22,147 nucleotides of DNA. It comes from an uncultured Collinsella sp. (lineage in GTDB: Bacteria; Actinomycetota; Coriobacteriia; Coriobacteriales; Coriobacteriaceae). Made by a program: the position numbers and the translations under genes. The notes below the pieces were generated by a model. It was not told the origin of the DNA. It was given only the letters and a program-made list of their open reading frames with translations, and did not search any database. Of this stretch, positions 14,450-22,147 are shown piece after piece (the first letter of the stretch is position 1; each line of letters opens with the position of its first letter). The stretch spans positions 1 to 22,147 of the forward strand of contig URGY01000006.1 in the NCBI GenBank assembly GCA_900547505.1, written 5' to 3'.

Positions 14450-16268
14450 AGTCGGCGTAGGTGAAGGTCGTGACGTCGAACATGCCCTCGGGGCGGATGC
14501 GGAGCGTCGGGATGACCGGCAGGGGCAGGAAGATGATGCCCATGATGGGGTCGAGCGGCGGCTCAATACCCATGGCGCGCGCCTTGACCATAAAGTCGTC
14601 GTGCTGCGCAGCAACGTCCTCGGCCGTGCCTTCGCTCATAAGGCCACCGAGCGCCAGCGGAATGCGCGCCACGACCTCGCCGTTGCGCACCAGCACGTGA
14701 CCACCTTGGCCCACGGCCTCAACGGCGGCCATCATATCGGCGGCGTTGTCGCCCACCACGCACACGTTGTGCGAGTCGTGGCCGATCGTAGAGGCAATGG
14801 CGCCACCCGTGATGGTGAAACCGCGCACCCAGCCGCGACCGATGTGCTTGCCAACAAGACCCAGGCCCGCAGGACCATCGCCGTCGGCGCCCTCGGCTTG
14901 CAGCGACACGCCGCGGCCGTGACGCTCAATCAGCATAATGCGGCGCAAGTCCTCGTCAGTCTCGGGACGAACCATGCCCGTGATGGCCTTGCCCGGCACC
15001 ACGTCAATCACGGCCTCGCCCGGCTTAAAGGCATAGTCGAATACGTCGAGCGAAAGATTCGGCAGCTTAACGGAGGCGCGCAGCTCATCGGCAAGGGCCG
15101 CAACCTCGGCCATCTCGGGTGCGATCTCGCCCACAAAGGTGCCGTCCTGCGCCACCAGGGCACCGGCGGCATATACGCGATGCGGAGCCGTGGCAAACGT
15201 CAGGTCATTGAGCACCAGCAGGTCGGCACGCTTGCCCGGGGCAATCGCACCGCGGAGCTCGTGCGGGTCGCGGCAGCCGTGATCCAGGCCAAACGCCTCG
15301 GCCGTGGAGAGGGACGCCATGGAGATGGCGACCACGGGGTCGATACCGGCCTCAATCGCCACGCGGCAGGCATTGTCGATCATGCCGGTTGCAAGCGCAT
15401 CGGAAGGGGCACGGTCGTCAGTCGCAAAGCAGCAGCGGCGGGCGCGCGCTGGATTCTCCAGCAGCATCGGGGACAGGTTGGCCAGGTCGTGGCTGCACGT
15501 GCCCTCACGCAGCATCACATACATGCCGCGGGATAGCTTGTCGAGCGCCTCCTCGGGAATCGTCGACTCGTGGTCGGCGATAATGCCCGCTGCGGCATAG
15601 GCGTTGAGGTCCTTACCGGCAACGAGCGGCGCGTGGCCGTCAACCTGCTTGGACGGCGTCTGGTTGGCAGCATCGATGCGAGCACAGGTCTCGGGGTCGG
15701 CCATAAAGACGCCCGGCAGGTTCATCATTTCGCCCAGACCAAAGACATCGCCTGGATGCTCGGCAAAAAACGCCTGCATATCGGCAGCCGAAATAACGGC
15801 ACCGGCCTGCTCGTCGGGCAGCGCGGGCACGCACGAAGGCATCATGTACTTGATGGAGATGGGTGCGCGGCGGCCGTCCTCGATCATAAAGCGCAAGCCG
15901 TCGAGACCGGCAACATTGGCAATCTCGTGGCTGTCGACAATGGCGGTGGTAGTACCGCGCGTCGCGGCCATGCGAGCATACTCGGCGGGACGGATGTTCG
16001 AAGACTCGATATGCAGATGCCCGTCAATAAAACCGGGAGCGAGATAGCGACCCTGGCAGTCGATGACCTCAGTTGCCTCGTAGGTGCCAGCGGCATCGTC
16101 GCGACCATCGTAGAGCACGCCGACGATTACACCGTCCTTGACGGCAACGCTACCGGGCGCCACACGCTGGCCATACACGTCGACAATCTGCGCATTGGTA
16201 AACAGCGTGTCGACGGGCACGCGCCCCTCGGCAGCATCGATCACAGACCTCATGACCTCAACGGACAT
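14448..16268 (-). CDS. ade: Adenine deaminase
   Basis: Hydrolyses adenine to hypoxanthine and ammonia in purine salvage. I start at ATG 16268 (MSVEVMRSVIDAAEG), with AGGAG 5 bases upstream, giving 606 residues, normal for the family. It is an amidohydrolase-fold enzyme. Metal-binding residues: GHLHIE (His84, His86), VDSHEIANV (His114), DGHAPL (His212), ADHEST (His233) and FATDDRAPSD (Asp284). The C-terminal adenine-deaminase-specific part includes GHDSHNVCVVGDN. The first 80 residues form the beta-sandwich with TNAQIVDVYGQ. It follows pyrE on the same strand but has its own promoter-like site and a hairpin with a T-run in the leader, suggesting control in response to purines or another signal. 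Confidence 0.95.
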   Translation of the reverse strand: MSVEVMRSVIDAAEGRVPVDTLFTNAQIVDVYGQRVAPGSVAVKDGVIVGVLYDGRDDAAGTYEATEVIDCQGRYLAPGFIDGHLHIESSNIRPAEYARMAATRGTTTAIVDSHEIANVAGLDGLRFMIEDGRRAPISIKYMMPSCVPALPDEQAGAVISAADMQAFFAEHPGDVFGLGEMMNLPGVFMADPETCARIDAANQTPSKQVDGHAPLVAGKDLNAYAAAGIIADHESTIPEEALDKLSRGMYVMLREGTCSHDLANLSPMLLENPARARRCCFATDDRAPSDALATGMIDNACRVAIEAGIDPVVAISMASLSTAEAFGLDHGCRDPHELRGAIAPGKRADLLVLNDLTFATAPHRVYAAGALVAQDGTFVGEIAPEMAEVAALADELRASVKLPNLSLDVFDYAFKPGEAVIDVVPGKAITGMVRPETDEDLRRIMLIERHGRGVSLQAEGADGDGPAGLGLVGKHIGRGWVRGFTITGGAIASTIGHDSHNVCVVGDNAADMMAAVEAVGQGGHVLVRNGEVVARIPLALGGLMSEGTAEDVAAQHDDFMVKARAMGIEPPLDPIMGIIFLPLPVIPTLRIRPEGMFDVTTFTYAD

Positions 16269-16288
16269 ACATACTCCTTTAACCGTAG

Positions 16289-16324
16289 AAAAAAGCTGCG
16301 GAGCGGACAAACCTTCACCGCAGC
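16289..16324 (-). terminator. Terminator-like hairpin in adeC leader
   Basis: GCTGCGG/CCGCAGC (16318-16324 with 16295-16301), 16-base loop, followed by TTTTTT (16289-16294) on the minus strand. It lies 21 bases before the adeC start and just after the proposed transcription start. It may end read-through from pyrE or act as an attenuator for adeC. Confidence 0.6.
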
Positions 16325-16336
16325 AAACCAATAGCC

Positions 16337-16358
16337 ATTGTATGCCCAAACGATGGGC
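16337..16358 (-). promoter_or_regulatory. Putative adeC promoter and operator
   Basis: Minus-strand TACAAT (16337-16342) is a good -10; the -35 position (TATTTT at 17 bases) is weak. Between them lies GCCCA-5-TGGGC (16344-16358), a palindrome well placed for a repressor or activator. Confidence 0.4.
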
Positions 16359-16394
16359 CAAAATACGCCTCTCCGCTTAACGGCACACGCCGCT

Positions 16395-16449
16395 TAGCGC
16401 AATGGAGACGGGTTGCTTTGCACCAATGACAAGGAGTGTCCCAAAGTGC
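16395..16449. repeat. Third 31-nt hairpin repeat with inverted neighbour
   Basis: 16395-16425 (plus) has the layout of 1979-2009: TAGCGC, AATGGAGACGGGTTGCTTT, GCACCA, with a degenerate left arm. A minus-strand unit with GGGACACTCC overlaps it (about 16421-16449). A further stem TGCCAA/TTGGCA lies at 16447-16477. Confidence 0.55.
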
Positions 16450-16487
16450 CAACAACGGAAGCGCCGATGTTTTGGCAACGACAGCGA

Positions 16488-16586
16488 GCGGGCCGCATTT
16501 GAGACAAGGTGACGTGAAACGAAAGGGCGCTGACCTTCTGGTCGCGCCCTTGAAGTTGAACGTCAGATTGTCCAAATGCGGCCCGC
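16488..16586. repeat. 99-bp near-palindrome
   Basis: Outer arms 16488-16515 and 16560-16586 match over about 27 bases (GCGGGCCGCATTTG..GACAA..TGACGT) with one indel and a few mismatches. Nested inside is a second hairpin, AAGGGCGCTGACC (16523-16535) with GGTCGCGCCCTT (16540-16551). It could form a cruciform or a long mRNA stem in the pyrE-adeC gap; there is no T-run. Confidence 0.75.
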
Positions 16587-16601
16587 ACAGCGTCGACCGG
16601 T

Positions 16602-16623
16602 CCGCCGTTCGGCAGAACGGCGG
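16602..16623 (-). terminator. Hairpin directly after pyrE
   Basis: CCGCCGTTC/GAACGGCGG, a perfect 9-bp stem with a 4-base loop, 3 bases after the pyrE stop. There is no T-run, so it may protect the 3' end or terminate only weakly. Confidence 0.5.
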
Positions 16624-16626
16624 AAC

Positions 16627-17307
16627 CTACTTGACTCCGTACTGCTCGTAGTAGGCGTCGATGGCGGTCTTGAGCTCGTCGTCGATGACGACCTTGCCGT
16701 CGATCTCGTGGTTGTAGAGGGTCTCGACGACCTCGGCCATAGAAACGATGCTCGCGACGGGGAAACCGTACTTTGCCTCGATCTCCCTCTGCGCGGTGGT
16801 CACGCCACCCTTGCCGACCTCCATGCGGTTGAGGGACACGATCAGGCCCTTAATCTCGACATCGGCAGCAGCCTTAACCTTGGGATAGGTCTCGTCGATG
16901 GACTTGCCGCTGGTGGTGACGTCCTCGACCATGACCACACGGTCGCCGTCCTTGGGCTCATAACCCAGCAGGTTGCCCTTGTCGGCGCCGTGGTCCTTGG
17001 CCTCCTTGCGGTCGCAGCAGTACTTGACCTCCTTGCCGTACAGCTCGTGGTAGGCAATTGCGGTCACGACGGCCAGCGGAATGCCCTTGTAGGCCGGTCC
17101 AAACAGCACATCAAAGTCGTCGCCGAAGTTATCGTGGATGGCTTGGGCGTAATACTCGCCCAGCTTCTTGAGCTGATAGCCCGTCACGTAAGCGCCGGCG
17201 TTCATAAAGAACGGGGACTGACGGCCGCTCTTGAGCGTAAAGCTGCCGAACTTAAGAACGTCGGACTCGACCATGAACTTGATGAACTCTTGCTTGTAAG
17301 CCTCCAT
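16627..17307 (-). CDS. pyrE: Orotate phosphoribosyltransferase
   Basis: Joins orotate to PRPP to give OMP, the fifth step of pyrimidine synthesis. 226 residues; GAGGAG lies 6 bases before the ATG at 17307. The PRPP-binding motif VVMVEDVTTSGKS is at 124-136 and the FGPAYKGIPLA block at 69-79; the substrate loop with Lys-rich DRKEAKDHGADKGNLLG lies between them. Length and motif order fit the bacterial enzyme. No other pyr gene is in the window, so pyrE stands apart from its pathway here. A weak -10 (TAAACT at 17342-17347, minus) precedes it. Confidence 0.96.
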   Translation of the reverse strand: MEAYKQEFIKFMVESDVLKFGSFTLKSGRQSPFFMNAGAYVTGYQLKKLGEYYAQAIHDNFGDDFDVLFGPAYKGIPLAVVTAIAYHELYGKEVKYCCDRKEAKDHGADKGNLLGYEPKDGDRVVMVEDVTTSGKSIDETYPKVKAAADVEIKGLIVSLNRMEVGKGGVTTAQREIEAKYGFPVASIVSMAEVVETLYNHEIDGKVVIDDELKTAIDAYYEQYGVK

Positions 17308-17433
17308 GCGGGCTCCTCTCGTAATCGCGTACGTGCTCTTCAGTTTAGCGCAGGCGAGGCGTCGATGTGGGCACGCTTTGGGGCCACGGCATTCTGTAAA
17401 GGCTTTGTCAGGGGGAATGGTTTTCCGAACAAT

Positions 17434-17466
17434 GGGGTTGACATGTCAAACCCCCTCATCAAGAAT
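17434..17466 (+). promoter_or_regulatory. Putative mgtA promoter with palindromic operator
   Basis: TTGACA (17438-17443) is a perfect -35, 17 bases before AAGAAT (17461-17466). The -35 sits in a palindrome GGGGTT-GACATGTC-AAACCCC (17434-17454), perfect except for one extra A. A regulator binding here would block the promoter. Confidence 0.55.
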
Positions 17467-17483
17467 ACGGGCGGATTAAAAAG

Positions 17484-17743
17484 GGGTACGAGATACCCAA
17501 AGCGCGCTGCGCTCAGCCTTTAGGAGGTGTGCCATGGAAGGCAGTCCTAGTCGAAAAACCTGCATGTCGCCCTCGGCACGCCGCGAGGACTCCGCACACG
17601 CATAAACGCCACCGGCAGATCGCCAAAACCACCGCAAAGGCGCGCTGCACCCTTTGTGGGCTCAAGAGCTTGACGTGAGCGACATCTAGGTTTTTGAAGC
17701 AAATACGACACGTACGCTAACTCCCCTCAACAAGGAGGACCCT
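17484..17743 (+). promoter_or_regulatory. Long structured mgtA leader
   Basis: About 270 bases run from the promoter to mgtA. Hairpins: GGGTA/TACCC (17484-17498), AGCGC/GCGCT (17501-17513), and CCGCAAAG/CTTTGTGG around 17633-17660. A 23-codon ORF lies in the middle. I do not recognise an M-box Mg2+ riboswitch, but the layout suggests leader control. Confidence 0.45.
17534..17605 (+). CDS. Possible 23-residue leader peptide of mgtA
   Basis: ATG 17534 has an excellent AGGAGG 6 bases upstream. The predicted product is MEGSPSRKTCMSPSARREDS followed by AHA, ending at TAA 17605. It is basic and soluble, without membrane character. It ends 138 bases before mgtA. In enteric bacteria mgtA is controlled through a short proline-rich ORF (mgtL); this one has the same position but only two prolines, so the sensing mechanism, if any, would differ. 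Translation is inferred only from the ribosome binding site and position. Confidence 0.5.
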   Translation: MEGSPSRKTCMSPSARREDSAHA

Positions 17744-20512
17744 ATGCTGATGCTCAAAACCGTCACGGTACTCGAAGCCATCTCCAAGCGCCGCCGCGCG
17801 GCGCGCCCTGCCGCTCATACCGGCCTGTCCAAGAACACCATATTCGCCGCCACCCATAGTGCCGAGGACGCCCTCGTACTGCTTGACGCCACGGCAAACG
17901 GCCTCACCGTCGAGCAGGCAACTGAGCGCCTGAACGCCGTCGGCCCCAACACCATCGAGGCAACGACCAAAACGCTCGCCCGCCGCATCGCCGACGCGTT
18001 CATCGATCCCTTCGCCGGCATCCTCGCCGCGCTCGCACTGGTCTCGCTCTACATCGACGTGCTCGCCGCACCCGAGCCGCAGCGCGACCCCTCCACGGTC
18101 ATCGTCATCGGCATCATGCTGCTGGTATCGGGCGGCATGAAGTTTATCCAGGAAGCCCGCAGCGGCAATGCGGCCGAGGCCCTCAAGGACCTGGTCTCCA
18201 ACACTTGCACCGCCCTGCGCGACGGCGAGCGCATCGAGATCCCCTTCGACGAGCTCGTCCCCGGCGATGTAATCCGCCTCTCTGCCGGCGATATGGTGCC
18301 GGCAGATGCCCGCATCATCACCGCGCGCGACCTGTTTGTGATCGAGTCCGCACTCACCGGCGAGAGCGAGGCCGTCGAGAAGACCACCGCCGTCACCGTC
18401 GTCGAGGGCGCCGACGGCTCCGCACTGCCACTCTCTGCCTGCAAGAACATCGTCTTTACCGGCACCTCCGTGCAAAACGGCGCCGCCATGGCGCTTGTCG
18501 TTGCCACCGGCTCGGACACCTACCTGGGCGGCATCGCCAAGACGCTCAACGGGCGCGGCGAAAAGAGCGCGTTTGACCGCGGCGTCTCGAGCGTCTCCAT
18601 GTTGCTCGTACGCCTCATGCTCGTTATGGCGCCGGCCGTCTTTGCCATCAACGCCGCCACCAAGGGCAACGTCATCGACGCGCTGCTGTTCGCCACGAGC
18701 GTGGCCGTGGGCATCACGCCGCAAATGCTTCCCGTCATCGTGACCACGAGCCTATCGCAGGGCGCCAAGGACCTCGCCCGTCGCCAGGTTATCGTCAAGG
18801 AGCTGCCGGCGATTCAAAACCTCGGCGCGATGGACGTCCTGTGCTGCGACAAGACCGGCACCCTCACCGAAGACCGCATCGTGCTCGAGCGCTATCTCAG
18901 CACCGACGGCAACGAAGACGCACGCGTGCTGCGCCATGCATTTTTGAATAGCTTCTTCCAAACCGGCCTCAAAAACCTTATCGACCTGGCCGTAATCGAC
19001 CGTGCCGATGTGACACCCTCGACCGTCGCACCCGATTCCATGCTGGGCCAGAGCCTGCGCGACCGCTACACCAAGGTCGACGAGGTTCCCTTCGATTTCT
19101 CGCGCCGTCGCCTGAGCGTAGTTGTCGCCGACGCCCAAGGCAAAACCCAGATGGTTACCAAGGGCGCTGCCGAGGAAATGCTCGAGATCTGCTCCTTTGT
19201 CGAGATCGATGGCATCGCTCAGCCGCTCACCGACGAGAAGTTCGCCCAGATTCGCAAGCAGATCGCCGGACTTAACGCCGAGGGCCTACGCGTAATTGCC
19301 GTGGCGCAGAAGACCAATCCGCGCTGCGTGGGCGAGTTTGGCATCGCCGACGAGTGCGACATGGTGCTGATGGGCTTTTTGGCCTTCCTCGATCCGCCCA
19401 AAGCAAGTGCCGCGGGCGCCGTCGCCACCCTCGAGGCCAAGGGCGTGGCGGTCAAGGTCCTAACCGGCGACAACGACCGCGTCGCCGCCACCGTCTGCGA
19501 GCAGATTGGTATCGATGCGAGCAACGTCTTGCTCGGCTCCGAGATCGATGCGCTCGATGACGCCGAACTTGCCGAGCGCGCCGAGAAAACCCACCTCTTC
19601 GCCAAGCTCTCGCCGCTGCAGAAGGCGCGCCTGGTACGTGTCATGCGCGAGATGCTCGGCCACACCGTGGGCTTTATGGGCGACGGCATCAACGACGCCG
19701 CTGCCATGCGTGCGAGCGATTGCGGCATCTCGGTCGATTCGGCCGTCGATATTGCCAAGGAATCCGCCGATATCATCTTGCTTCAGAAGGACCTGGGCGT
19801 GCTCGAGCGCGGCATCATCGAAGGCCGCCGCACTTACGGCAACCTGCTCAAGTACCTCAAGACCACGGTGAGCTCCAACTTTGGCAATGTGCTGTCCGTG
19901 ACCGTCGCGAGCCTGTTCTTGCCGTTTTTGCCCATGAGCGCCCTGCAGCTGGTACTGCTGTCGCTGGTCTACGAGATCGTGTGCATCGCACTGCCGTGGG
20001 ACACCGTCGATGACGCCTGGACTGCCCGCCCGCGTGCCTGGGACGCCGCGTCCATCAAGGGCTTTATGCTCGAGCTGGGCCCCGTAAGCTCGCTGTTTGA
20101 CATCGTGACCTTCGCCGCGCTCTTCTTTGTCGTGTGCCCCGCCGCCGTGGACGCAAGCTGGTCCGAGCTTGCCGCCGCGGGCGACGTCGCGGGTATGGCG
20201 ACCTTTGCTGCGCTCTTCCAGAGCGGCTGGTTTGTCGAGTCCATGTGGTCGCAGACACTCGTGGTCCACATGTTGCGCTCCCCGCATCTGCCGAGCCCGC
20301 GCGACCACGCCGCGCCCGCATTGTGCGTTCTTACCGTGCTGGGCCTGGCGCTCGTCACCTGGCTGCCGGCAAGCCCCATCGCCGATGTGCTCGGCCTCAT
20401 GCCGCTGCCCACGAGCTTTTTTGGGCTGCTCATTGGCATCGTTACCGCCTATATCGCGCTCACCCAGCTGGCAAAGTGCCGCTACATTGCCCGCCACGGC
20501 GAGCTGCTGTAG
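17744..20512 (+). CDS. mgtA: Magnesium-transporting P-type ATPase
   Basis: A type IIIB P-type ATPase that imports Mg2+ across the inner membrane using ATP. 922 residues (family about 900); AAGGAGG lies 5 bases before the ATG. Features: N-terminal cation ATPase domain (NGLTVEQATERLNAVGPN), TGES actuator loop (205-208), M4 motif AVGITPQMLPVIVTTSL (321-337) typical of MgtA/MgtB, phosphorylation site DKTGT (Asp369), nucleotide-binding KGAAEEM (473-479), hinge MGDGIND (645-651), and six C-terminal helices. It stands alone on the plus strand behind a long leader. Expression under low Mg2+ is expected for the family. A convergent LuxR-type gene follows. Confidence 0.95.
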   Translation: MLMLKTVTVLEAISKRRRAARPAAHTGLSKNTIFAATHSAEDALVLLDATANGLTVEQATERLNAVGPNTIEATTKTLARRIADAFIDPFAGILAALALVSLYIDVLAAPEPQRDPSTVIVIGIMLLVSGGMKFIQEARSGNAAEALKDLVSNTCTALRDGERIEIPFDELVPGDVIRLSAGDMVPADARIITARDLFVIESALTGESEAVEKTTAVTVVEGADGSALPLSACKNIVFTGTSVQNGAAMALVVATGSDTYLGGIAKTLNGRGEKSAFDRGVSSVSMLLVRLMLVMAPAVFAINAATKGNVIDALLFATSVAVGITPQMLPVIVTTSLSQGAKDLARRQVIVKELPAIQNLGAMDVLCCDKTGTLTEDRIVLERYLSTDGNEDARVLRHAFLNSFFQTGLKNLIDLAVIDRADVTPSTVAPDSMLGQSLRDRYTKVDEVPFDFSRRRLSVVVADAQGKTQMVTKGAAEEMLEICSFVEIDGIAQPLTDEKFAQIRKQIAGLNAEGLRVIAVAQKTNPRCVGEFGIADECDMVLMGFLAFLDPPKASAAGAVATLEAKGVAVKVLTGDNDRVAATVCEQIGIDASNVLLGSEIDALDDAELAERAEKTHLFAKLSPLQKARLVRVMREMLGHTVGFMGDGINDAAAMRASDCGISVDSAVDIAKESADIILLQKDLGVLERGIIEGRRTYGNLLKYLKTTVSSNFGNVLSVTVASLFLPFLPMSALQLVLLSLVYEIVCIALPWDTVDDAWTARPRAWDAASIKGFMLELGPVSSLFDIVTFAALFFVVCPAAVDASWSELAAAGDVAGMATFAALFQSGWFVESMWSQTLVVHMLRSPHLPSPRDHAAPALCVLTVLGLALVTWLPASPIADVLGLMPLPTSFFGLLIGIVTAYIALTQLAKCRYIARHGELL

Positions 20513-20533
20513 CAAGTAGACGGAAAACACCCT

Positions 20534-20598
20534 GCCAGCTGCCGTTGCCACTACCACAGCTGCCAACGCCGCTGCCGCTGCCTCTGCCGCCGCCGCAG
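20534..20598 (+). repeat. Imperfect triplet/hexamer low-complexity tract
   Basis: A run of GCTGCC, GCCGCT and similar units just after mgtA. It looks like slipped-strand expansion of GC-rich codon-like triplets in non-coding DNA. No function is apparent. Confidence 0.5.
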
Positions 20599-20614
20599 TC
20601 TATCCCCCCAGCAA

Positions 20615-20677
20615 TTGCGGTGAAATAGTTCCTGTTTAAAGCCCCGTGACTTTAATTTAGGGACTATTCCACCGCAA
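20615..20677. repeat. 18-bp stem hairpin with GGGACTATTCC arm
   Basis: TTGCGGTGAAATAGTTCC (20615-20632) and GGGACTATTCCACCGCAA (20660-20677) pair at 16 of 18 positions. An inner TTTAAAG/CTTTAA stem is nested. It lies between the convergent mgtA and LuxR-type genes and shares the GGGAC head of the other repeats. It could serve as a bidirectional transcription end, but it lacks T-runs. Confidence 0.7.
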
Positions 20678-20693
20678 CTTATTGGGAGATTAG

Positions 20694-22147
20694 CTAGTCC
20701 TTGGGTGTCCAGGACCAGAAGAAGTTGATAAGGGCCACACGCGAGGCGGTACCGGCCTTTTTGTTGATCGAGGAAATGTGGCGATAGAGCGTGGAGCGCG
20801 AAAGGAAGAGCGTTGTGGCGATGTCCTGAACGCTCTGGTCCGAAACGACCAAGACCTCAAGAATATCGCGCTCGCGCTCTGTAAGCCCAAAGGTGGCGAC
20901 GAAGGCATCGAGGCGTTCATCGGACGTGAGCTCCGCTGCCTCCACGGGCTCGGGGTCGGAGCATGTGGGCGCAAGATCCCCACCAAGATCGTCGGTGGCA
21001 AGCGGCAGTCCGTCCCGCATCGCGGCATCATCGGCTCGTTGCCCCAACTGCCCCAGCAGCGTAATCGCAATGCCCACAAACATCACGAGCGCCGCACCGA
21101 CCGCAGCCAGCACATTTTGACTCGAGATAATCGCCACTGCCGGCGCCGTCACGAACATCGAGCACACGTTGTTGACGACGCGACCCATGCACGGCCAAAA
21201 ATATGACCAGCGCGCATAGAGCGAGACGGCGGCATATTTTGTGGTAAAGAACACCACGAAAAAGCCCGAGCCCAGATAAAAGATGATCGTGGCAGCAAGC
21301 TCGTTGCCGCCATTGCCATCGACGATGAGCAAAAAGAACGAAAGCGTGGACAGTATGGCGGCACATGTCATGCCGATATTCATATACGAGCGGCCGTGCA
21401 GGTCAAATAGTGCGCCAGCGACCAACGAGCTCACGACAAGCAGCAGGCGCGGCCAATCGCCCAAATCGACGGCTCCGACAGCATGCAGGGTCGTGAAGCC
21501 CGCGTTGAGAGCGGCGAATACGCCGGAAAGATACGCCGTCGCCACGGTCAGGCGAACTACGGCGCGACGGAATGCCGCCTTTGCCTCGGGATCGTCATGC
21601 CACTTGGCGCCATATTCCAGAGCATCTACCGAAAGCCCGGCAGCACTGGGTTCAAAGTTGGGATTGGACTCGTCGCGCAGCTTGGCGCGTCGGGCACCGT
21701 GGAGCAACGCCACCTGCGCGATCGCGCAGACGACCAGAACAGCCTGCTGAGGAATGCCGGCAGGCATCACCATGTGGTTGAGCACCTGCACCAGAACGCC
21801 CATGGCGTAGGAAAGTGCAGCCGCACGCGCCAAGCAGGGCGTCCGTGCAAAGCGCCGCGCAAAGTTTGCATGGGCAGTCGATCCGCAGTAGCCCAGCGCG
21901 CAGCACGCCACCAAACCGCCGGCAATTACCACCTCAACCTGAACCGCCATAATCAACAGCAGCAATGCCGCCACCAGCAAAACGCCCGTAACGTCACTCG
22001 TTGCTTCAATGGCATGGGGACGGCGATAGTACAGAATGGGACGCACAAAAAAGCCAATCACGCTCGCGCCGATGACAAGGCTCTCATAAATAGGCTCTTC
22101 GGTGGTTTCTGTGGGAGAGATTCCGGCATAGGCCCAGCTCAGCGGGC
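20694..22147 (-). CDS. Membrane-anchored LuxR-family regulator, 5' end outside window
   Basis: A GTG at 22061 would give 455 residues, but the frame stays open upstream with no stop for 28 more codons to the window edge (encoding PLSWAYAGISPTETTEEP..), so the real start lies beyond 22147. The visible N-terminal 370 residues contain about ten hydrophobic helices. An acidic linker follows (about 375-405 in the 455 numbering), then a C-terminal GerE-type helix-turn-helix (LTERERDILEVLVV, then SVQDIATTLFLSRSTLYRHI). This membrane-LuxR architecture is numerous in Coriobacteriia; ligands and target genes are unknown. There is no paired kinase or receiver domain, so it probably senses its signal directly through the membrane part. 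Confidence 0.9.
   Translation of the reverse strand, partial: PLSWAYAGISPTETTEEPIYESLVIGASVIGFFVRPILYYRRPHAIEATSDVTGVLLVAALLLLIMAVQVEVVIAGGLVACCALGYCGSTAHANFARRFARTPCLARAAALSYAMGVLVQVLNHMVMPAGIPQQAVLVVCAIAQVALLHGARRAKLRDESNPNFEPSAAGLSVDALEYGAKWHDDPEAKAAFRRAVVRLTVATAYLSGVFAALNAGFTTLHAVGAVDLGDWPRLLLVVSSLVAGALFDLHGRSYMNIGMTCAAILSTLSFFLLIVDGNGGNELAATIIFYLGSGFFVVFFTTKYAAVSLYARWSYFWPCMGRVVNNVCSMFVTAPAVAIISSQNVLAAVGAALVMFVGIAITLLGQLGQRADDAAMRDGLPLATDDLGGDLAPTCSDPEPVEAAELTSDERLDAFVATFGLTERERDILEVLVVSDQSVQDIATTLFLSRSTLYRHISSINKKAGTASRVALINFFWSWTPKD

Noticed and set aside
14601..15536. 311-residue plus-strand ORF across adenine deaminase
   Set aside because: Antisense shadow of a clear enzyme gene.
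16576..17523. 315-residue plus-strand ORF across pyrE
   Set aside because: Antisense shadow of pyrE; composition is typical of a complementary frame and it has no domain.
17467..17743. M-box magnesium riboswitch upstream of mgtA
   Set aside because: I could not find the conserved M-box core; the leader is structured but unassigned.
19460..20566. 368-residue minus-strand ORF across mgtA
   Set aside because: Antisense shadow of mgtA with His/Gly/Asp-rich noise composition.

Overview
The window looks like about 22 kb of a high-GC, gut-type actinobacterial chromosome, most likely class Coriobacteriia and probably Collinsella. The clues are a LuxR-family regulator fused to a many-helix membrane domain (an expanded family in Coriobacteriia), a C+ type ribosomal protein L31 with a long Ala/Lys/Glu tail, and short GGGAC-headed hairpin repeats filling intergenic gaps. 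This assignment rests on recognition, not on a search. The first 44 bases are not genomic: they are an Illumina Nextera adapter with part of its index, so the contig end is artificial and secA is cut there.

Left block (45-2866): secA (3' part missing) and rpmE, both on the minus strand. rpmE has its own terminator and a structured leader. Between them lie paired hairpin repeats.

Accessory block (about 2739-10434): flanked by two 68-bp direct repeats (65/68 identical) with a 5'-truncated tyrosine recombinase beside the right-hand copy. Inside is a minus-strand cluster: a small secreted Cys-containing protein, a duplicated-half ABC permease (broken by a frameshift in this sequence), its ATPase, a fused permease-ATPase, and a second small Tyr-rich secreted protein, ending at a strong terminator. 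Divergent from it is a DUF2975 membrane protein plus YozG-like XRE regulator pair. The simplest reading is a secreted-peptide system with ABC immunity, sensing or maturation functions and a local regulator, but neither small protein matches a family I can name. This is the best candidate for an undescribed system.

Housekeeping block (10612-20512): an ACT-domain protein and citrate synthase (+), a Cof-type HAD phosphatase (+), a convergent second Cof-type HAD phosphatase (-), adenine deaminase (-), orotate phosphoribosyltransferase pyrE (-), and a Mg2+-importing P-type ATPase mgtA (+). adeC, the second HAD gene and mgtA have structured leaders that suggest 5'-UTR regulation; the mgtA leader holds a 23-codon ORF with a strong ribosome binding site.

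Right edge (20694-22147): a minus-strand membrane-LuxR regulator whose reading frame stays open to the window end, so its N-terminus lies outside. Intergenic gaps throughout this half carry GGGAC-headed REP-like hairpins, several starting exactly at gene stop codons.
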